A DNA stretch of 64,000 nt from Cadophora sp. MPI-SDFR-AT-0126 (GCA_020747065.1 JAGMVK010000006.1:2852001-2916000); one strand, 5' to 3'; positions 47,601-60,239 are shown, counted from the first letter of the stretch. The notes: a model not told the origin generated them from the letters alone. A program made the numbers and translations.

Positions 47601-50600
47601 TAAGATTAATAAGATTATTAATTAAGTAATTTAAAAAGCTAAGTTATAAGTATTCTTTACTAAAAAAGAGTTATATAAAGATATTTTATAAAAAAAAAAT
47701 CTTTTTTACTACTAGAAATATACTATTACGTTTTTTAAAAACTATTACTAATACTCTTCTTAACTTAATACTAGGATTAGATTATAAAATTAAGCTAGAA
47801 ATTAAAATTAATTATAATTATAAATTACTATATTAATAAAGTAAAGTAAAACTTTAAATAATAAAGAAATATCTTAAGAAAAACCTTAATAAAGGATTTA
47901 TTATTTCTAACTATATTTTCTTTATTTACTCTATCCTATTTATTAAAAAATCAAATAATAGTTTACGTTTTTATATTAATTATTAAAAATTAAATAAAAT
48001 TATTTAAAAAAACTAATATTTATTACTCTTAATTAATAAGGTCTTTATATACTTTAAATAAATTAAGATTTTTATAGAAATTATTATTTTAAAGTATCTT
48101 TTACTATATTTAAATAAACTTAGTCTTTAAAAAATATATTATATTTTAAATCTATTATAGTAATTATAAGTATAAAGTAATACTCTTTGGATTAATTAAT
48201 AACTTAGTTATATTTTAGTAGTATATAAATAACGTATTCTTTAATTATTTTAATATATTTTATATTATATATTTAGATAATATTATTATATACTTAAATA
48301 ATTTCTTATAGTATAAGAAATATATTAAGAAGATTTTATACTACTTATAATAATACTACTTTTTAGTAAATATTTAGAAAAACAAGTTTTATATAAAAAA
48401 GATTAAGTTCTTTAGTTTTTTTATAACTATTAAAAGAATTAAAATTAATTTAGTAATTATAGAATATATTTGAAATTAAATCCTATTTATAATAATTTAA
48501 AAAATTTAATTTTTCCTTAGGTTTTATAATTTTTATTAAAAGTTTATTTTAAATTATAATAAAATAGTAAAACCTTTAGTAAAACTAATAAAGATATTTA
48601 CTTTTTTTTTTAAAATAATTCTTACTTAATTTATAATCTTCTAAGATTAAAAAAAACTATTTTTATTTTTAAATATTTAAAGTACTATAATGTTTTACTA
48701 AAAACTTAGATTAAAACTAATATCTTAGATAAGACAATTACAACTATACTCTTATAAAAGTATAAAAATAACTAATACTTAATTTTATTTTTATTTAAGA
48801 TAATAAATCTTATTAAATTAATCTATAATATTTATAATAAAGAAATACTAATTATTATATAATTACTAACTTATTAGTATATAAAACTAGTATTTTAATT
48901 TAATTACTAATACTTTTAGGTTTTCTCTAATTACAAGGCCTTGAAATACTTTATAATTACTAAGAAACTTATAAAAAGATAACTAAGATAATTTAAAGTC
49001 TTCGTAAATTTCTATTTTATAATAATATATTATTTAAGCTATTAAAATACTACTACTGATATATTATTACGCTAAAAATAAGATATTAGTAGATAGATTA
49101 AGATAAAGAATAAACTTTGTACTTATATATTAATTTACTTAGACTAAATTAATTCTTATATTCTTTGTAAATTAGATTAATTATTCAATATCTATATTTT
49201 AGCTCTTATGAAATTTAATATAAATAAGAAGATAAATCTTATTATAGAATTAATCTATATTAATTAGATTTATAAGACTTTTATAGTTTAGTACTAAAAG
49301 TCGTAAGAATTCGATTTCTAGTACATGTTTTGAAATAACGAATTACTTTTATATAAAGACTATCTTTAGGTATTTAATATTAATTATTTTCGTATATAAT
49401 TAATCTAGTATATATACAATTAATTCTTTATAATTTACCTTAAGAAATTAAAGACTTTTAGACTTTTAAGAATTAAATACTATTAGCTTAGAATACTTAA
49501 AAATATTACTAGATTTATCTTTAATTACTTAGTTTATAATTGTATTAATTATTAATAAAACAAAATACTTAACTATTTGTATTCTTTACTTATTCTAAAC
49601 TAATCCTAGTAATATTTAATAATAGACTTTAAGAGTATTTTAAAGAATAAATTTAGCTATAACTTAATACTAGTTATAATAGATTAATTTTTAAAGAAAG
49701 CTATATTAATCCTATACTATTTTATATGTATATTTTATAACTTAGCTTAATTATTTATTATAAATTACTAAAGATTTAATAACTCATCTAAAATAATTGT
49801 ATTAAATAAGAACTCTAGTTTACCTCTTTCTTCTAATACAAGTTTTTTTAGATTCTTAATATTAAAATTAAATTCTTTATAATTTATTACGCTTAAACTA
49901 ATAATTAAATTAAAATTATAAATTAGTATCTAACTTAAAGACTTTACTTTTTTATAAATTACTATTAGAATAATTGATTTAAACTTTTATTAATAATAGA
50001 CTATACTTAATTAATATTATTTCATAAGTTTTTAATATATTTTCTTACTAACTTAAGTATAAATATAAGTCACATATAAACTAGGACTAGGATAGGCTGC
50101 AATTTAAGCTAAAACTTATAGTTACTAAAAAACTAAATATTACTAAAACTTAAATATTTATAAAATAATATAAGATAGTATGAAAAAAGATTAGGCAATT
50201 TTTATAGAACTAATAAAAAAAACAATAAAACATAAACAAATTTTATTAGAAAGTAGACTAGAGAATAAGAAACTAATTTTAGATAATTCTTAAGAATTAG
50301 AAAGTCTACTAACTAAAAAGAAACTAAATAATTAATAGATTAGTCTATATCAAGTCTTATAAAAAAAATTTATTTATACTAATTAAAACTACTTAAGTTT
50401 ATTAAAATCTATGTAGTATTCTTTTTTTTTATAAATAAGCTATAATACTATAATAATAATTCATTACAAAACTAAATACAACTTAATTAAAATAAAATAA
50501 TTATTATAAATATAAAGTAAGAATAAAAAATAAAAAATATTTTAAATATATACTTTAAATATAATAGTATATTATAATACTAAGTATATTAAAAAGAGCT

Positions 50601-50841
50601 TAATCTAAATCCTAAATTCTATTTTATTATAGATTTTTATACTTGCTCTTATAAGCTTAGGGATTTTTATTAAGCTTATTCTACTCTTCTTAATTCTTTA
50701 AAGTTCTTAAAATATTAAATTATAATATAAAAATCTAATAATAATAATACTTATAATAGATTAATAAATAATATAGCGATATTAGTAAAAAACTAAAAGA
50801 AGGTTTTATAGTTTAGAAATAAGCTTTTCTTAAAAAAAATA

Positions 50842-51023
50842 TATAACAGCTTAATTATAAGATTATAAAACTAGAATAATTAAGTAAATTAATATAATAT
50901 ATAATAAGACTAGTAATTATACTTTTTCTACTTAAACTTAAGGTTTTTTTAAAAACTTCTTTTTCTTTTTATCTTTTTTACTTTATATTATAGTTATTAA
51001 TGAATTTTCGTTAAGCTATTATA
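50842..51023 (+). repeat. 3' LTR of the Ty3/gypsy element
   Basis: Starts TATAACAGCTTA (TG changed to TA) and ends TATTATA, preceded by an A-rich tract that may be the mutated polypurine tract. About 182 bases. Confidence 0.75.
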
Positions 51024-51253
51024 GTAAATATATAGTACATAAGATATAAGGTTTACAAAATAATAGATAGACGAAATTAAAAGATATTATATATTTAAAA
51101 AGTACGAATTATTAAATAAAGAAAGAAGTATAAAACCTATTAAAAAGAAAAGAGCTATTATTATTTTTTCTAATTTTTTAAAGAAATCTTAGCTTGAGTA
51201 TAATACTAAATATATAAATCAAGTAATAAAAGTATACTAAGGCTAATTTCTAC
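51024..51253 (+). repeat. LTR-like 272-bp repeat, copy 1, right fragment
   Basis: Resumes the repeat that was interrupted at 44448, sharing AAAAGATATTATATAT, CCTATTAAAA and the end CTAATTTCTAC with the other copies. Joined to 44403-44448 it makes a full-length copy flanked by TATGT and TATAT, consistent with its own 5-bp target duplication. Confidence 0.75.
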
Positions 51254-51409
51254 TATATTATAAGAGAATTAACTAAATAATTTCTATAGTTATATAATTA
51301 ATATTCTTAAATCTTAAGAATTCTGAATTAGTATAAGAAAACACTTTATTATACGTATCTAAATACCTTATATACTAGATATATTTCTTATATAAGTCAC
51401 TAAAATATA

Positions 51410-51684
51410 TGTAAAGAGAAAGACCCTAATCTCTATATAATAAGAGAATAGTAAATATATAATATATAAAATATAAGATTTGTAAAATAATAAATAAATA
51501 GAATTAAAAGATATTATATATCTAATAAGTATAAATTGTTAAGTAAAGAAAAAAATATAAAACCTATTAAAAGAAAAAGAACTATTATTATTCTTATTAA
51601 TCTTTTAAGAAGATCTTAGCTTAAGTATAATACTAAGTATATAAATTAGGTAATAAAAGTGTACTAAGACTAATCTCTACTACA
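51410..51684 (+). repeat. LTR-like repeat, copy 2
   Basis: About 275 bases in the same orientation, aligning end to end with copies 1 and 3 apart from transitions. No target duplication is obvious at its ends. Confidence 0.8.
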
Positions 51685-53258
51685 ATACAAATAATTTTAC
51701 TAGTGTCTTTTGATACTATCTTTATCTTAGAGTACTTAAAGAGAATAATTTTTATATTTAATTACTCTCTCTACGATATAAGAGCGATTAAGACATTTAT
51801 ACAATCTTCGCTAATAATAGCGTAATTAAACTAATTCTATATATTAAATTTTATTAATATGTTTATAGATAGTCTTAAATTATATTTAAGCTTTATAAAT
51901 CACTAGAGATTGTAATATACTAGCTCGTGGCGTAACGTAATAGATTATAATATAACGTAACTTAGTGTAATAATAAGAATATCGAGTGATTAAGACTTTA
52001 CTTAATAAGCTAGTAGAACGACGTAAAATAATACAACTATAATTCTATGGCGTGTAACAAAAGTTTGAAAGATTATAGCATTTTTTATACTCGCCTTTGG
52101 TATAAACAATAGAAGATAACGTAACAAAGCCTAGAGGTCAATCACATAATTTAGTTTTGCTTAACAAGCTCTTAGCGTTTCGTAATTCATAGCATGTAAA
52201 TATCTCTGGCGAAAGGGATAATTTCTAGCAATATTAGATTCCATCCTACGAATAGAGCTAATAACGATATCAACTTCTACAATTCTCTTATAGGTATCCC
52301 TCTGTGGGTCGAATCGTTCTGGGTCCTTGGACTAGCAAGCAATACTCAAAGCTTATTTATTGTCCAAGGCTATCGCCAACGACTATTCGCACGCTGATTA
52401 TTGCGACACTAAATGATCACACTAGCTGCACGCATGGAAGCAGAAGATAAAAGCTCAAAGACGACACGTCTTCGAATACGACAAGGACCATGATGAGATA
52501 TTACTCTTGTTTGGAACACGACAGAAAGGGGACTAGCAACGATCCCTCCTGAAATAGAAGTGCAGCACCAGAGGAACATTTACATGTCCATCTTAGCAGA
52601 CCAATCAACCTGATCGTACACACCTAAGCCTTACTACCGTTTCACAAACATACCACTGACTTAACGTGGACTAGGACGCTGAGGTTTATCATAAGGGCTA
52701 TTTTGATTGCATAGTCTAGCTTAATGCAATGACGTTCAAGGCCCTCCTCTTGATACCCTTGAAGCTGAACTAACAATTTCCTTAGATTAGGAGTTCTCTA
52801 GAGGGTCCTCCCAGGAGTATACTAGCTTCTGGGTGTCACGCTGTAACACTCTCTTATATGATACGGCTTGGAGTTAAAGGGGAGAGAACCCAAATCTAGC
52901 TAATTAAAAATAACAAACGCTATCCGCATAGGTGATCTGCTCAGCATAGGCATGGTGGTAGTTAAGTTGATTTAGGAAGGTTAATAGGAAGACAAGTAGT
53001 AAGAGCCTATCTAATAGATATATATCTTTGATGTAAATCAAATCCATACAAACACCTCCAACATTAGACCTAGCAATAAAGGCTTTAAAACATATGGGAA
53101 AGTCTCGATTGAGGCATTTTTTATATATCATGAAATCACGGACATTGCTAGTTATATCACACTTCATTGCGGACTAGAGTAATTCCACACTAGCTACATA
53201 CCAGCCACGCATGTACAGTACACCCCAAGCTTTGGTCGGCAGACTAATGGCCATTTAA
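51685..53258. other. Degraded sequence between retroelement and gene island
   Basis: TA-rich to about 52250, then more balanced. No intact gene. The + strand around 53200-53258 reads GRQTNGHLIK, weakly like the end of a retroviral-type integrase, so this may be another retroelement relic. The boundary with the hydrolase gene is abrupt. Confidence 0.4.
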
Positions 53259-55153
53259 TCAAGTCCCATTGGCAGGTGGCTCGTAAGAAACGCCATCCAC
53301 CGTCGAGATTAATTTCCCGGTAGCCTGGAAGTCATTCACCAGGACCTCAATATTGAGCTCGAACCCTCCTTCCGTTGATTTCTTGGTCGAATTTGAAGCA
53401 CCCGTGCCAGTGAGATCGGAAATCCAAAGCAGCTCACTCTTCCAGCGATTCTGGGGATCCGGGGTGTTTGTGATGTTCTCGTAACCGTTGATAGTGTGTT
53501 TCCCATCGCTGTTAAAATTCGTGTAATTAGCGCTCATATGGATGATATCACCAGTTGACGCTGCGATGAGAGACACCTTAGCACTTCCAGATACCTGCCC
53601 TTTCAGGGTGTATTCCCCAGTCTTCAAGCCCTCACGACGGCGCAGATCATCGCCAGGATTGTAGCGTACCGCCCACGGAACACTTTTGCCCATTTCGAAG
53701 ACTTTGGGCACCTTTTGAGGCTTCCGACTTGGGAGCGTCGCGAGCATAAGACGGTATTCCCGACGTCCTTGCGCGGTCGAAACCGGGCATTGAAGAGGTT
53801 GGTGCCGCCGCAAGACGGACTCACGACAAGAGCCTGCCAATACACAATCTTGGTGCCATCGTGGCTAAAAGCAGGGTCGGCCCGGCCATTCCAATTCGGG
53901 TCACCAATGCTTCCAGGTATGTTGTCGTGTGGGTTGAGCCTCTGACCATAATACGGATCCCGGTCACCAAAAGCGTCAAGAAGAATTGGTTGGAAAAACC
54001 GTCGTTGGCGGTTGTTACGCGACGCTGCGGTAGCTGGTGCGGTCACCAGATCCGCAAGTGGTGGAATGCCTCGCATAGCCGCTGCCCACATCAGACGGTT
54101 CGAACCACGGGTATCCATAACAATAATCCACATGTTATCAGCAGAGAGGGCGACAGGATCTACATACTCCGGATGGCTCGTGAGGCGGCGTACAACTCCG
54201 GTCTTAAGATGTACGGCAAAAACATCTATGTTGTTAGCCTCAAAACCAGTGCCAATATAGGCAACTTCGTCTCCTGTCCCACTGAATCCTCGAAGCTCTC
54301 CGACGCCGATAGCTTTGTTGTCGATAATCAAGTTTGAACCGTCTGTCGAAATGACACCCTTTCCTTTCGGGTCAAACAGAACGTCGACGTCGACAATATC
54401 ATAGCGCGGATCGCGAGGGTCGCCAGATATAGGACTGGGGTTAAACTTCAAGAGACCGATGTAGGCGATCTGGCCTATCTGGCCGTTGAAATTCGTGAAC
54501 GAACTGAATCCGAGATGAGTGTCATCAGGGTGAAGTCTCAGCTCGCGAGGAGCTCCTCCAGGGCCGGAGCCGTCAACCGTATTAGGCCAGTAGAGTGGGT
54601 AGATGAAGGTCTTCTCTGGCTTGCAGCTCTCGCTGTCCAGCCTCTCGCCGCTACACTCCAGGATGTTGAGTCCCCATAACGCTTTCTTTCCATTCCGGAA
54701 AATGTGGGGATACGATTTTTCTGGCTGGAGAGATCGCGCATTTTTGGCCGGCACTCCGCAGCTCAGACACTTCCAAGGATCTCCATTCTTGAATTTGGTT
54801 CCGTCGGCCTTGACCAAGATGAGATGCTCTCCATTGTAGATGCTCGCCGGATCCGGGGCGGGTGGAGCTCCGACAAATTGCACGTTGACGACAATACTCT
54901 TGCCATCAGGAGTAAAGTCACCGGCATGAAAGGTTCCGAGGGGCCTATTGATACATCCTGTGCCTTTGGCATTGATCTCGCGCGTACAAGCACCCGTGGT
55001 ATTGTCGGCGACGGGTGGGAGAGGCAATTCAATTATGTGAACGGGCTCAGGTGCTGGAGGGTTTGGTACATGTTGCGCATTTGGACTTTGCGGAAGGGTT
55101 CGGGTAGCACCAGCAAGGGCAACGAGGACCAAGGAGACGCCGGAGAAGTGCAT
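53259..55153 (-). pseudogene. Saponin-hydrolase-like secreted beta-propeller protein, one-base frameshift
   Basis: The start MHFSGVSLVLVALAGATRT is a signal peptide. The body has HIIELPLPPVADNTTGACTR, DGKSIVVNVQFVGAPPAPDP, LRLHPDDTHLGFSSFT, GELRGFSGTGDEVAYIG and TSHPEYVDPVALSADN, repeating TolB/WD40-like blades, and matches what I know of fungal saponin (soyasaponin) hydrolases of about 630 residues. These are secreted and cleave the sugar from triterpenoid saponins. At about 53797-53802, after SPSCGGTN, the frame must shift by one base to continue as PLQCPVSTAQGRREY and on to the TGA at 53259. Without the shift translation ends at 53624. Either a real frameshift in an AACC context or a sequencing error. 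A shared short promoter faces the transcription-factor relic. Confidence 0.75.
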
Positions 55154-55384
55154 GATGGAGAAGAGTAAACTACCCAGATGCGTAGGGAGGCAACAAAGAA
55201 CTGAGGGTTGAGTGTTCCTGTCTCTTCACAGGTGGCGATCGGGGCAGATTTATAGACGGCGGTTGTCACCCGCATCCCACTCCCACCGCCCTGATATCGA
55301 GTTATCCTCCTCCAAAAAGCTAATATGTTGCTGTTTAGAATAAGCTGTGGTATCTCACAAAAGGTTAGTTGCCCCGCGTGTTGA
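55154..55384. promoter_or_regulatory. Short divergent region, hydrolase and regulator relic
   Basis: Only 230 bases lie between the hydrolase start and the first open codon of the regulator frame, leaving no room for the regulator's missing N-terminus unless part was deleted. Confidence 0.4.
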
Positions 55385-57493
55385 TCTACTAGGAGCAAGG
55401 CAAAACAAGCATCCCGAAAGCGGCTAAGCTCGCCCCAGGATTGCCCCAGACCCCGGCTGCCCCAGACCTTAGCATCAATCAAGGATCCATGGCGGGCCAC
55501 GTCTGTTTCTTCAAGAATTCATCCAGAGGACAGCAGTCCTTCAGCCAACCTTGATGAGACATTTGATTGGGATCAAGACCCGGACCGAAGCCAGGCAGTC
55601 CCTAGCGACGTGATATCTGAAGTCTCCTTGCTGGTGTCGAATGCGGCTGGAGACAGACACTTCCTAGGTTCCACGAGTGGTGTCCTGTTCGCGAAGTTGG
55701 TTCGTGAGAGTGTCAACCTCACTGGCAGTACTGGTTCACTCAAAGCTCAGACTTTCAAAGATCCCTATAATGCGACTGATACAAGAGTCTCATCGACTGC
55801 GATTGTCAAGTCTGGGAGTGATGCTTTGCCCCCAGAAGAGTTCGCGAGGAGACTGATGCATTGGTACCTTCTTCATGACCATTTGGCATACCCTTTTCTG
55901 TTGCCGTCGTTTCTCCTTTCGATCCTTGAAAGAGTGTACAATGAGCCCAGTTACTACAACGAGAACCATTTTGGGGCGTTTGCATTTGATATGGTGCTTC
56001 CGGTAGCAACTATCAGCGTTTGCAAATACAACTGGCAGATTCCAGGAGCAGAAACCCACTACATTCGTGCCATGACAAGGATCGAAGATGTGTTCCAGGC
56101 GGGAAGCTTGGAATCTTTACAAGCAATCCTTTTGGTTTGCCAGTACAGAATTGGAAGCTCTGCTCAGGATACTTCGACGAGCATGTGGCACTTGGTCGGC
56201 ATAGCTGTACGAACCGCATATGAACTAGGTCTTCACCACGAATCGGGTTATTCGATTCCATCTTGCCTATCGGGTCCAGAACTAGTTCTTAAAATTAAGG
56301 AGCAGGAAGTCCGTCGTCGTTGCTACTGGTCTGTCTTTTGTATGGACAGAATAGTCAGTATATCCCTTGGACGACCTTTCGCCATTAATTTGGACAATTT
56401 TGATGTCGACCTTCCTTCATCAAAGCACGATGACATCCTCGACGAAGGTCTCTTCCCTCAAGATCGTGAAATAGGCAGAACTTCAGTTTCCGCTCATATA
56501 ATTGAGTACCGGCTGTTGTGTGGTAAGATAAAAGGATCTTTACATGGCCTGCGGCGAAGTCGATACAATACGGAACACGACATATTAGCACTCCGCGACG
56601 GGCTATCGGCTGAACTTGATCGGTGGTGGGGAAGAACCCCTCTTCTCGGACTTCCTATTGCCACCGAACAGGATCAACCAGTTCCCACATTTCAATCAAG
56701 GGAATGGTATGAAGTATTATATCATAATGCCCAGCTGATGTTATTTCGGCCCTCGCCGATGCTTGCAAACGTCTCCAAAGATCCAAGAACTTTGCAGCAA
56801 ATATTCTTGTCGTCGAAAAAATCAGTCAATCTCTACGCCTCACTACATCGCTCGAAGAAAATCAACTACTCATGGGTAACATTACACTCCGTGTTCATGG
56901 CCGGGCTATCTTACATGTATGCGGTGTCTCGCCACCTCCGCGAGCGTCGGCGGCAGTTAGCTATCGGAGCAATGCTCACCTCTGACCCAAGCACCATCGA
57001 AATTGTCCACGATACCAGAGCATGCAGTAATGTTCTGGTCGCTGTTAGCGAACGGTGGAATGCTTTCAGAAATTGTCATGAAGTTTTCGATCGGCTTAGC
57101 GATGCGGTGCTGGAAGACTCCATCAAGTTGCAGGGTGCTCATCTCAGCATGCCCATTCCACAAGCTATGGAAGTGCATGTTGGACATTCAGATGGTGTCA
57201 ATCGCGTTGCTCAGCCTGACACAAATCTTGGTCATGGAGGATCAGCACCTTGATTCATCACCAATGATAATAGCAACAACCTTTCAGATGCAAACTTTGT
57301 CTCTGAGACACCACCACTTGCAGTAGACTCGGTGTTTCGAAATTGCTTCGACACGTTACATGGTCTCTATCATCATCAGGATAACGACCCCGTCGTTCAG
57401 CTATCCCAAGACTGGCTCGGCTATATAGGCGACTTCGAACAGTTCCTGCCCGACAATATTGGGCAAGCTATAGACAATGGCTTTACACAGTGA
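55385..57493 (+). pseudogene. Fungal-specific transcription factor, truncated and with in-frame TGA
   Basis: One frame is open from 55385 to the TGA at 57491, broken only by TGA at 57251-57253. The core is a fungal-specific transcription factor regulatory domain (Fungal_trans): YLLHDHLAYPFLLPSFLLS, WHLVGIAVRTAYELGLHHES, KEQEVRRRCYWSVFCMDRI and SLGRPFAINLDNFDVDLPS. There is no Zn2Cys6 cluster and no ATG before codon 158 of the open frame (Met at 55856, inside the domain). After the TGA the same frame goes on as FITNDNSNNLSDANF to WLGYIGDFEQFLPDNIGQA, a typical end for these proteins. So both ends look damaged. If expressed it could only be a non-DNA-binding fragment. It sits between, and probably once controlled, the flanking genes. 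Confidence 0.7.
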
Positions 57494-57544
57494 TGCGTCT
57501 TGAAGACCAAGGAAACACACGATATAGCTTCATATCCGCAGTGC

Positions 57545-59591
57545 TCAGTCAATCCTCCCACGCTCTAAGAACTTCACAGGTACCTCCACATGCCTACTCC
57601 GAAGATACTCGCCAATACCCTTGCCAAGGCCGTCTACGCGTGCACTACTCGCAATACCTCCATCTAAGAAGTCCAGAATACGACTAGAAGAAAATCAGCT
57701 TGTAGCAATATCACCTCAGCACAATGGGACGACTTACAAGTGCACAGCCAAGATATTTGGAAACTCGGCCCGTTCAATCCTCCTCGTCTGATCTCCTTTT
57801 GTCCAATCATCCCCAAGTAGTAGTTTCAACCGCTCGACTGTTAGGAGACTCTGAAGCCAAAGGTACTCATCTTTGTGGCGAACGAAGAATCCGACATTAG
57901 AGTTGTTCGCTTTGTCCCCTGATCGAGCATGGACGATACTTCCTAGCGGATGTTGCTCAGTCCGTCCGAACGATTCCAAATCGACAGGATTCGCAGTCTC
58001 GTATGAAGGTCGGCTTGTGGAGTATTGCCCGAACTTCCGTGGTGGGAGGACATTGATCACTCTCCCGCCGACAATGGCCTGATGATTGATGGCGGACACG
58101 GGGATAAGTGCTGGAAATATTTCCATGAATGGCTTTGGCGCCTTGGTTCGGAAATCCAGGTTCATGTGATATCCTATTATTTCTGATTAAACAACTGGTT
58201 GGAAGGGGGAGCAGGAGACTTGGTACCTGGATAGCTTTGCATGCGCAACGCATATACTATGTTCCTGAACTTCTTTGCAGCCACATCATCCTTCCGAGCA
58301 GCCTGCGCAAAGATTCTTAAGAACACTGTGCCTGCCTGTTGAGAAGAAGGATTCATCGCTTCTATGCCGTACAGCTCGATTGACAATTTGCTGAATTTGC
58401 AGTCCCTGAACATGTGAGAGAGTTGCTGCCTCATCATTTGTGCTTTCTCTTGGACGTTCAGCCCATTGATGTAGAATGTTGTCTCACATTGGAATCCTCC
58501 AGAGGCAGCAATCATTGCCTTAGCCGTATCAGGAGGTGGTAGGCCTTTCACGCAAGAGACAATGACGCGGTTCTCCGAGGAGTCTTCAATGCTGATGTTC
58601 GAAACATCAGCGACAACATCGGGGTTCAGATACAGCTCTCCTTGCAACTCATAAAGAAACTGTGCTCTCATATTGGCTTCATTGACTAAGCCTGAAGTGT
58701 TTTCAGGTTTAGTCACAAAGAATTGTCCGGAAGGAAGAATCTCTGCTATGCCGTGTGGTAGATCGATCAGATTGGGCAAGACACTCTTGAACCCGGAGAA
58801 ATTGGCGCCAGTGGCGTACAGCCCACACTCGATCAGATCTATCAAAGTTAGAAAATACTTGAGGATAGTTGAGGAGTTTGTCCGAGAGGACTTACGTCCA
58901 GCGATGAGTGCGCCCGCAAGCTGGTCGAAATCATCCTCCTTCCACCCGTACCACCAGGCGGCAGCTCCAATAACAGGACTTGCATCTGTCACTCTCCCAC
59001 AGATCACAATATTTGCACCAGCGTCTAGGGATGCCACAATCCCCCAAGCACCAATATAGGCAACTGCGCTGGAAATATCGTCTTTTCTCGCCCATTCCGA
59101 CAATCTCCACTCACTGTGATCCAGATGTCGGCCGTCAGCTAAACATCCTTTTTTACTTGCAGAAGTCGTCAAAGCCTCAGTAATGTCATCACCGACAACG
59201 CTTGCAACAACTATATTGCCCAGGTCCCTCTCTACACAGAGCGCTTTCACCTTGGCCGTCAGCGCTGTAGTGTTCAATGCTCCAGCATTGGTGATTACTT
59301 TCAGACCCTTGGCCACAACCTGCTCCATACACGTCTCTAACTGCGTCAGGAATCCGACCTCGTAACCCTGTGATGGGTCGTCTGCTTTGGCAATTGCGTT
59401 CCACGCAATATTCATTTCAGATAACCAGTCACCTGTTATGATATCAACCTCGCCGGTCTCGACCATGCGACGCATTGCAGAGGCATCATCACCGGTACTA
59501 GAATCGTAAGCCGAGCCCATGCCAGACATCTGAACTGAGATACCTACGCGCCAGAGACATTGGCGATTCGAACATTACGCCTCGAAACCAT
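57545..59591 (-). CDS. AtuA-like acyclic terpene utilisation protein
   Basis: Five exons, complement(57545..57683, 57738..58173, 58227..58838, 58896..59497, 59548..59591), give 610 residues with every phase matching. The first exon supplies MVSRRNVRIANVSGA and joins to TGDDASAMRRMVETGEVD; then ITGDWLSEMNIAWNAIAK, VICGRVTDASPVIGAAAWW and ECGLYATGANFSGF form the AtuA N-terminal domain (formerly DUF1446). From about residue 440, HPLGSIVHARSGDKANNSNVG and YLWLQSLLTVERLKLLLG form the C-terminal AtuA-like domain. In Pseudomonas AtuA belongs to the citronellol/geraniol catabolic operon; its exact reaction is unknown. No breaks are seen. It converges on the regulator relic with about 50 bases between. 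Confidence 0.9.
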
Positions 59592-60200
59592 GGCTCAGAT
59601 TGAGGATACTGTTTGTATGTGTCCTGCTTGTGGCTCAAAGGCTCCACACTAGGAGGCTGATATTGGTGGACGTGAAAGAGCGGACGCGGGAGCGAGAAGT
59701 GAAAATTGCACCTAGCGCTAACAGAAGTAGAAGGAGCAGTAACGATAGTTGCATCTAAAGTCGTCCAGAAAATTGCAATTCACATTACCATCTGCTCAGG
59801 TCTATGTATCAACGACGAAGAAATACGGACGGTACAAAAGGTCGAAAGAGCTCACTCTCAAATATTCTGGTGACGATGGACAATGCCGTAAGCCGACTGC
59901 CCGCATGAGACCGAAATGGCGATGAATTTGAATGTCACCAGATGCTTCACTACAGACGGTCGCCGACAACGATCTTCGTTCAGAATCTAGAGTACATTAG
60001 GAGTAACTCGGTGTCCAGACTACGTAGAAGCGGGATTAACTGCTAGGTGTGGCGGCGCCGGCATCCGGAAAGCCACAGAAGTGTCCAGCGGGGGTCGGGG
60101 CTTGGCAACCGAAGACATTGCTTGGCAGGTTGAAGTATCACCAGTGGGTGTCACAATTCGTTTACCACGCTAAGAATAGGCGATTTTCTAAGAATTAAGA
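59592..60200. other. Upstream region of the AtuA-like gene, then RIP zone
   Basis: Balanced composition until about 60170, then abruptly TA-rich. No gene seen. Confidence 0.45.
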
Positions 60201-60239
60201 CAACTTAATATTTAATTGACTACTACTCTACATTACTAT

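Larger units (their letters stand above)
44449..51023 (+). mobile_element. RIP-degraded Ty3/gypsy LTR retrotransposon
   Basis: A 6.6-kb element with a 5' LTR (44449-44646) and 3' LTR (50842-51023) that still align over most of their length, sharing ACTTAAGGTTT and ATTATAGTTATTAAT blocks. It is flanked by GCAAA and GTAAA, a 5-bp target duplication differing by one C-to-T. In + orientation, 47969-48040 reads as the reverse transcriptase block NYxKLNKI..KNxY with stops where Gln or Arg codons would be, and YLDN at 48270-48281 is the catalytic YxDD box with one G-to-A. No open frame survives. Gag should lie upstream and RNase H/integrase downstream, but I cannot delimit them. Confidence 0.85.

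Noticed and set aside
52904..53167. Minus-strand 87-codon frame with a hydrophobic segment
   Set aside because: Lies in degraded transposon sequence; the opposite strand has a weak integrase-like trace, so the frame is probably chance.
59498..59529. Start of the AtuA-like gene at the ATG reading MSGMGSAYDSS
   Set aside because: This stretch is intron 1; the family N-terminus VRIANVSGATGDD is restored only by splicing from the ATG at 59591.
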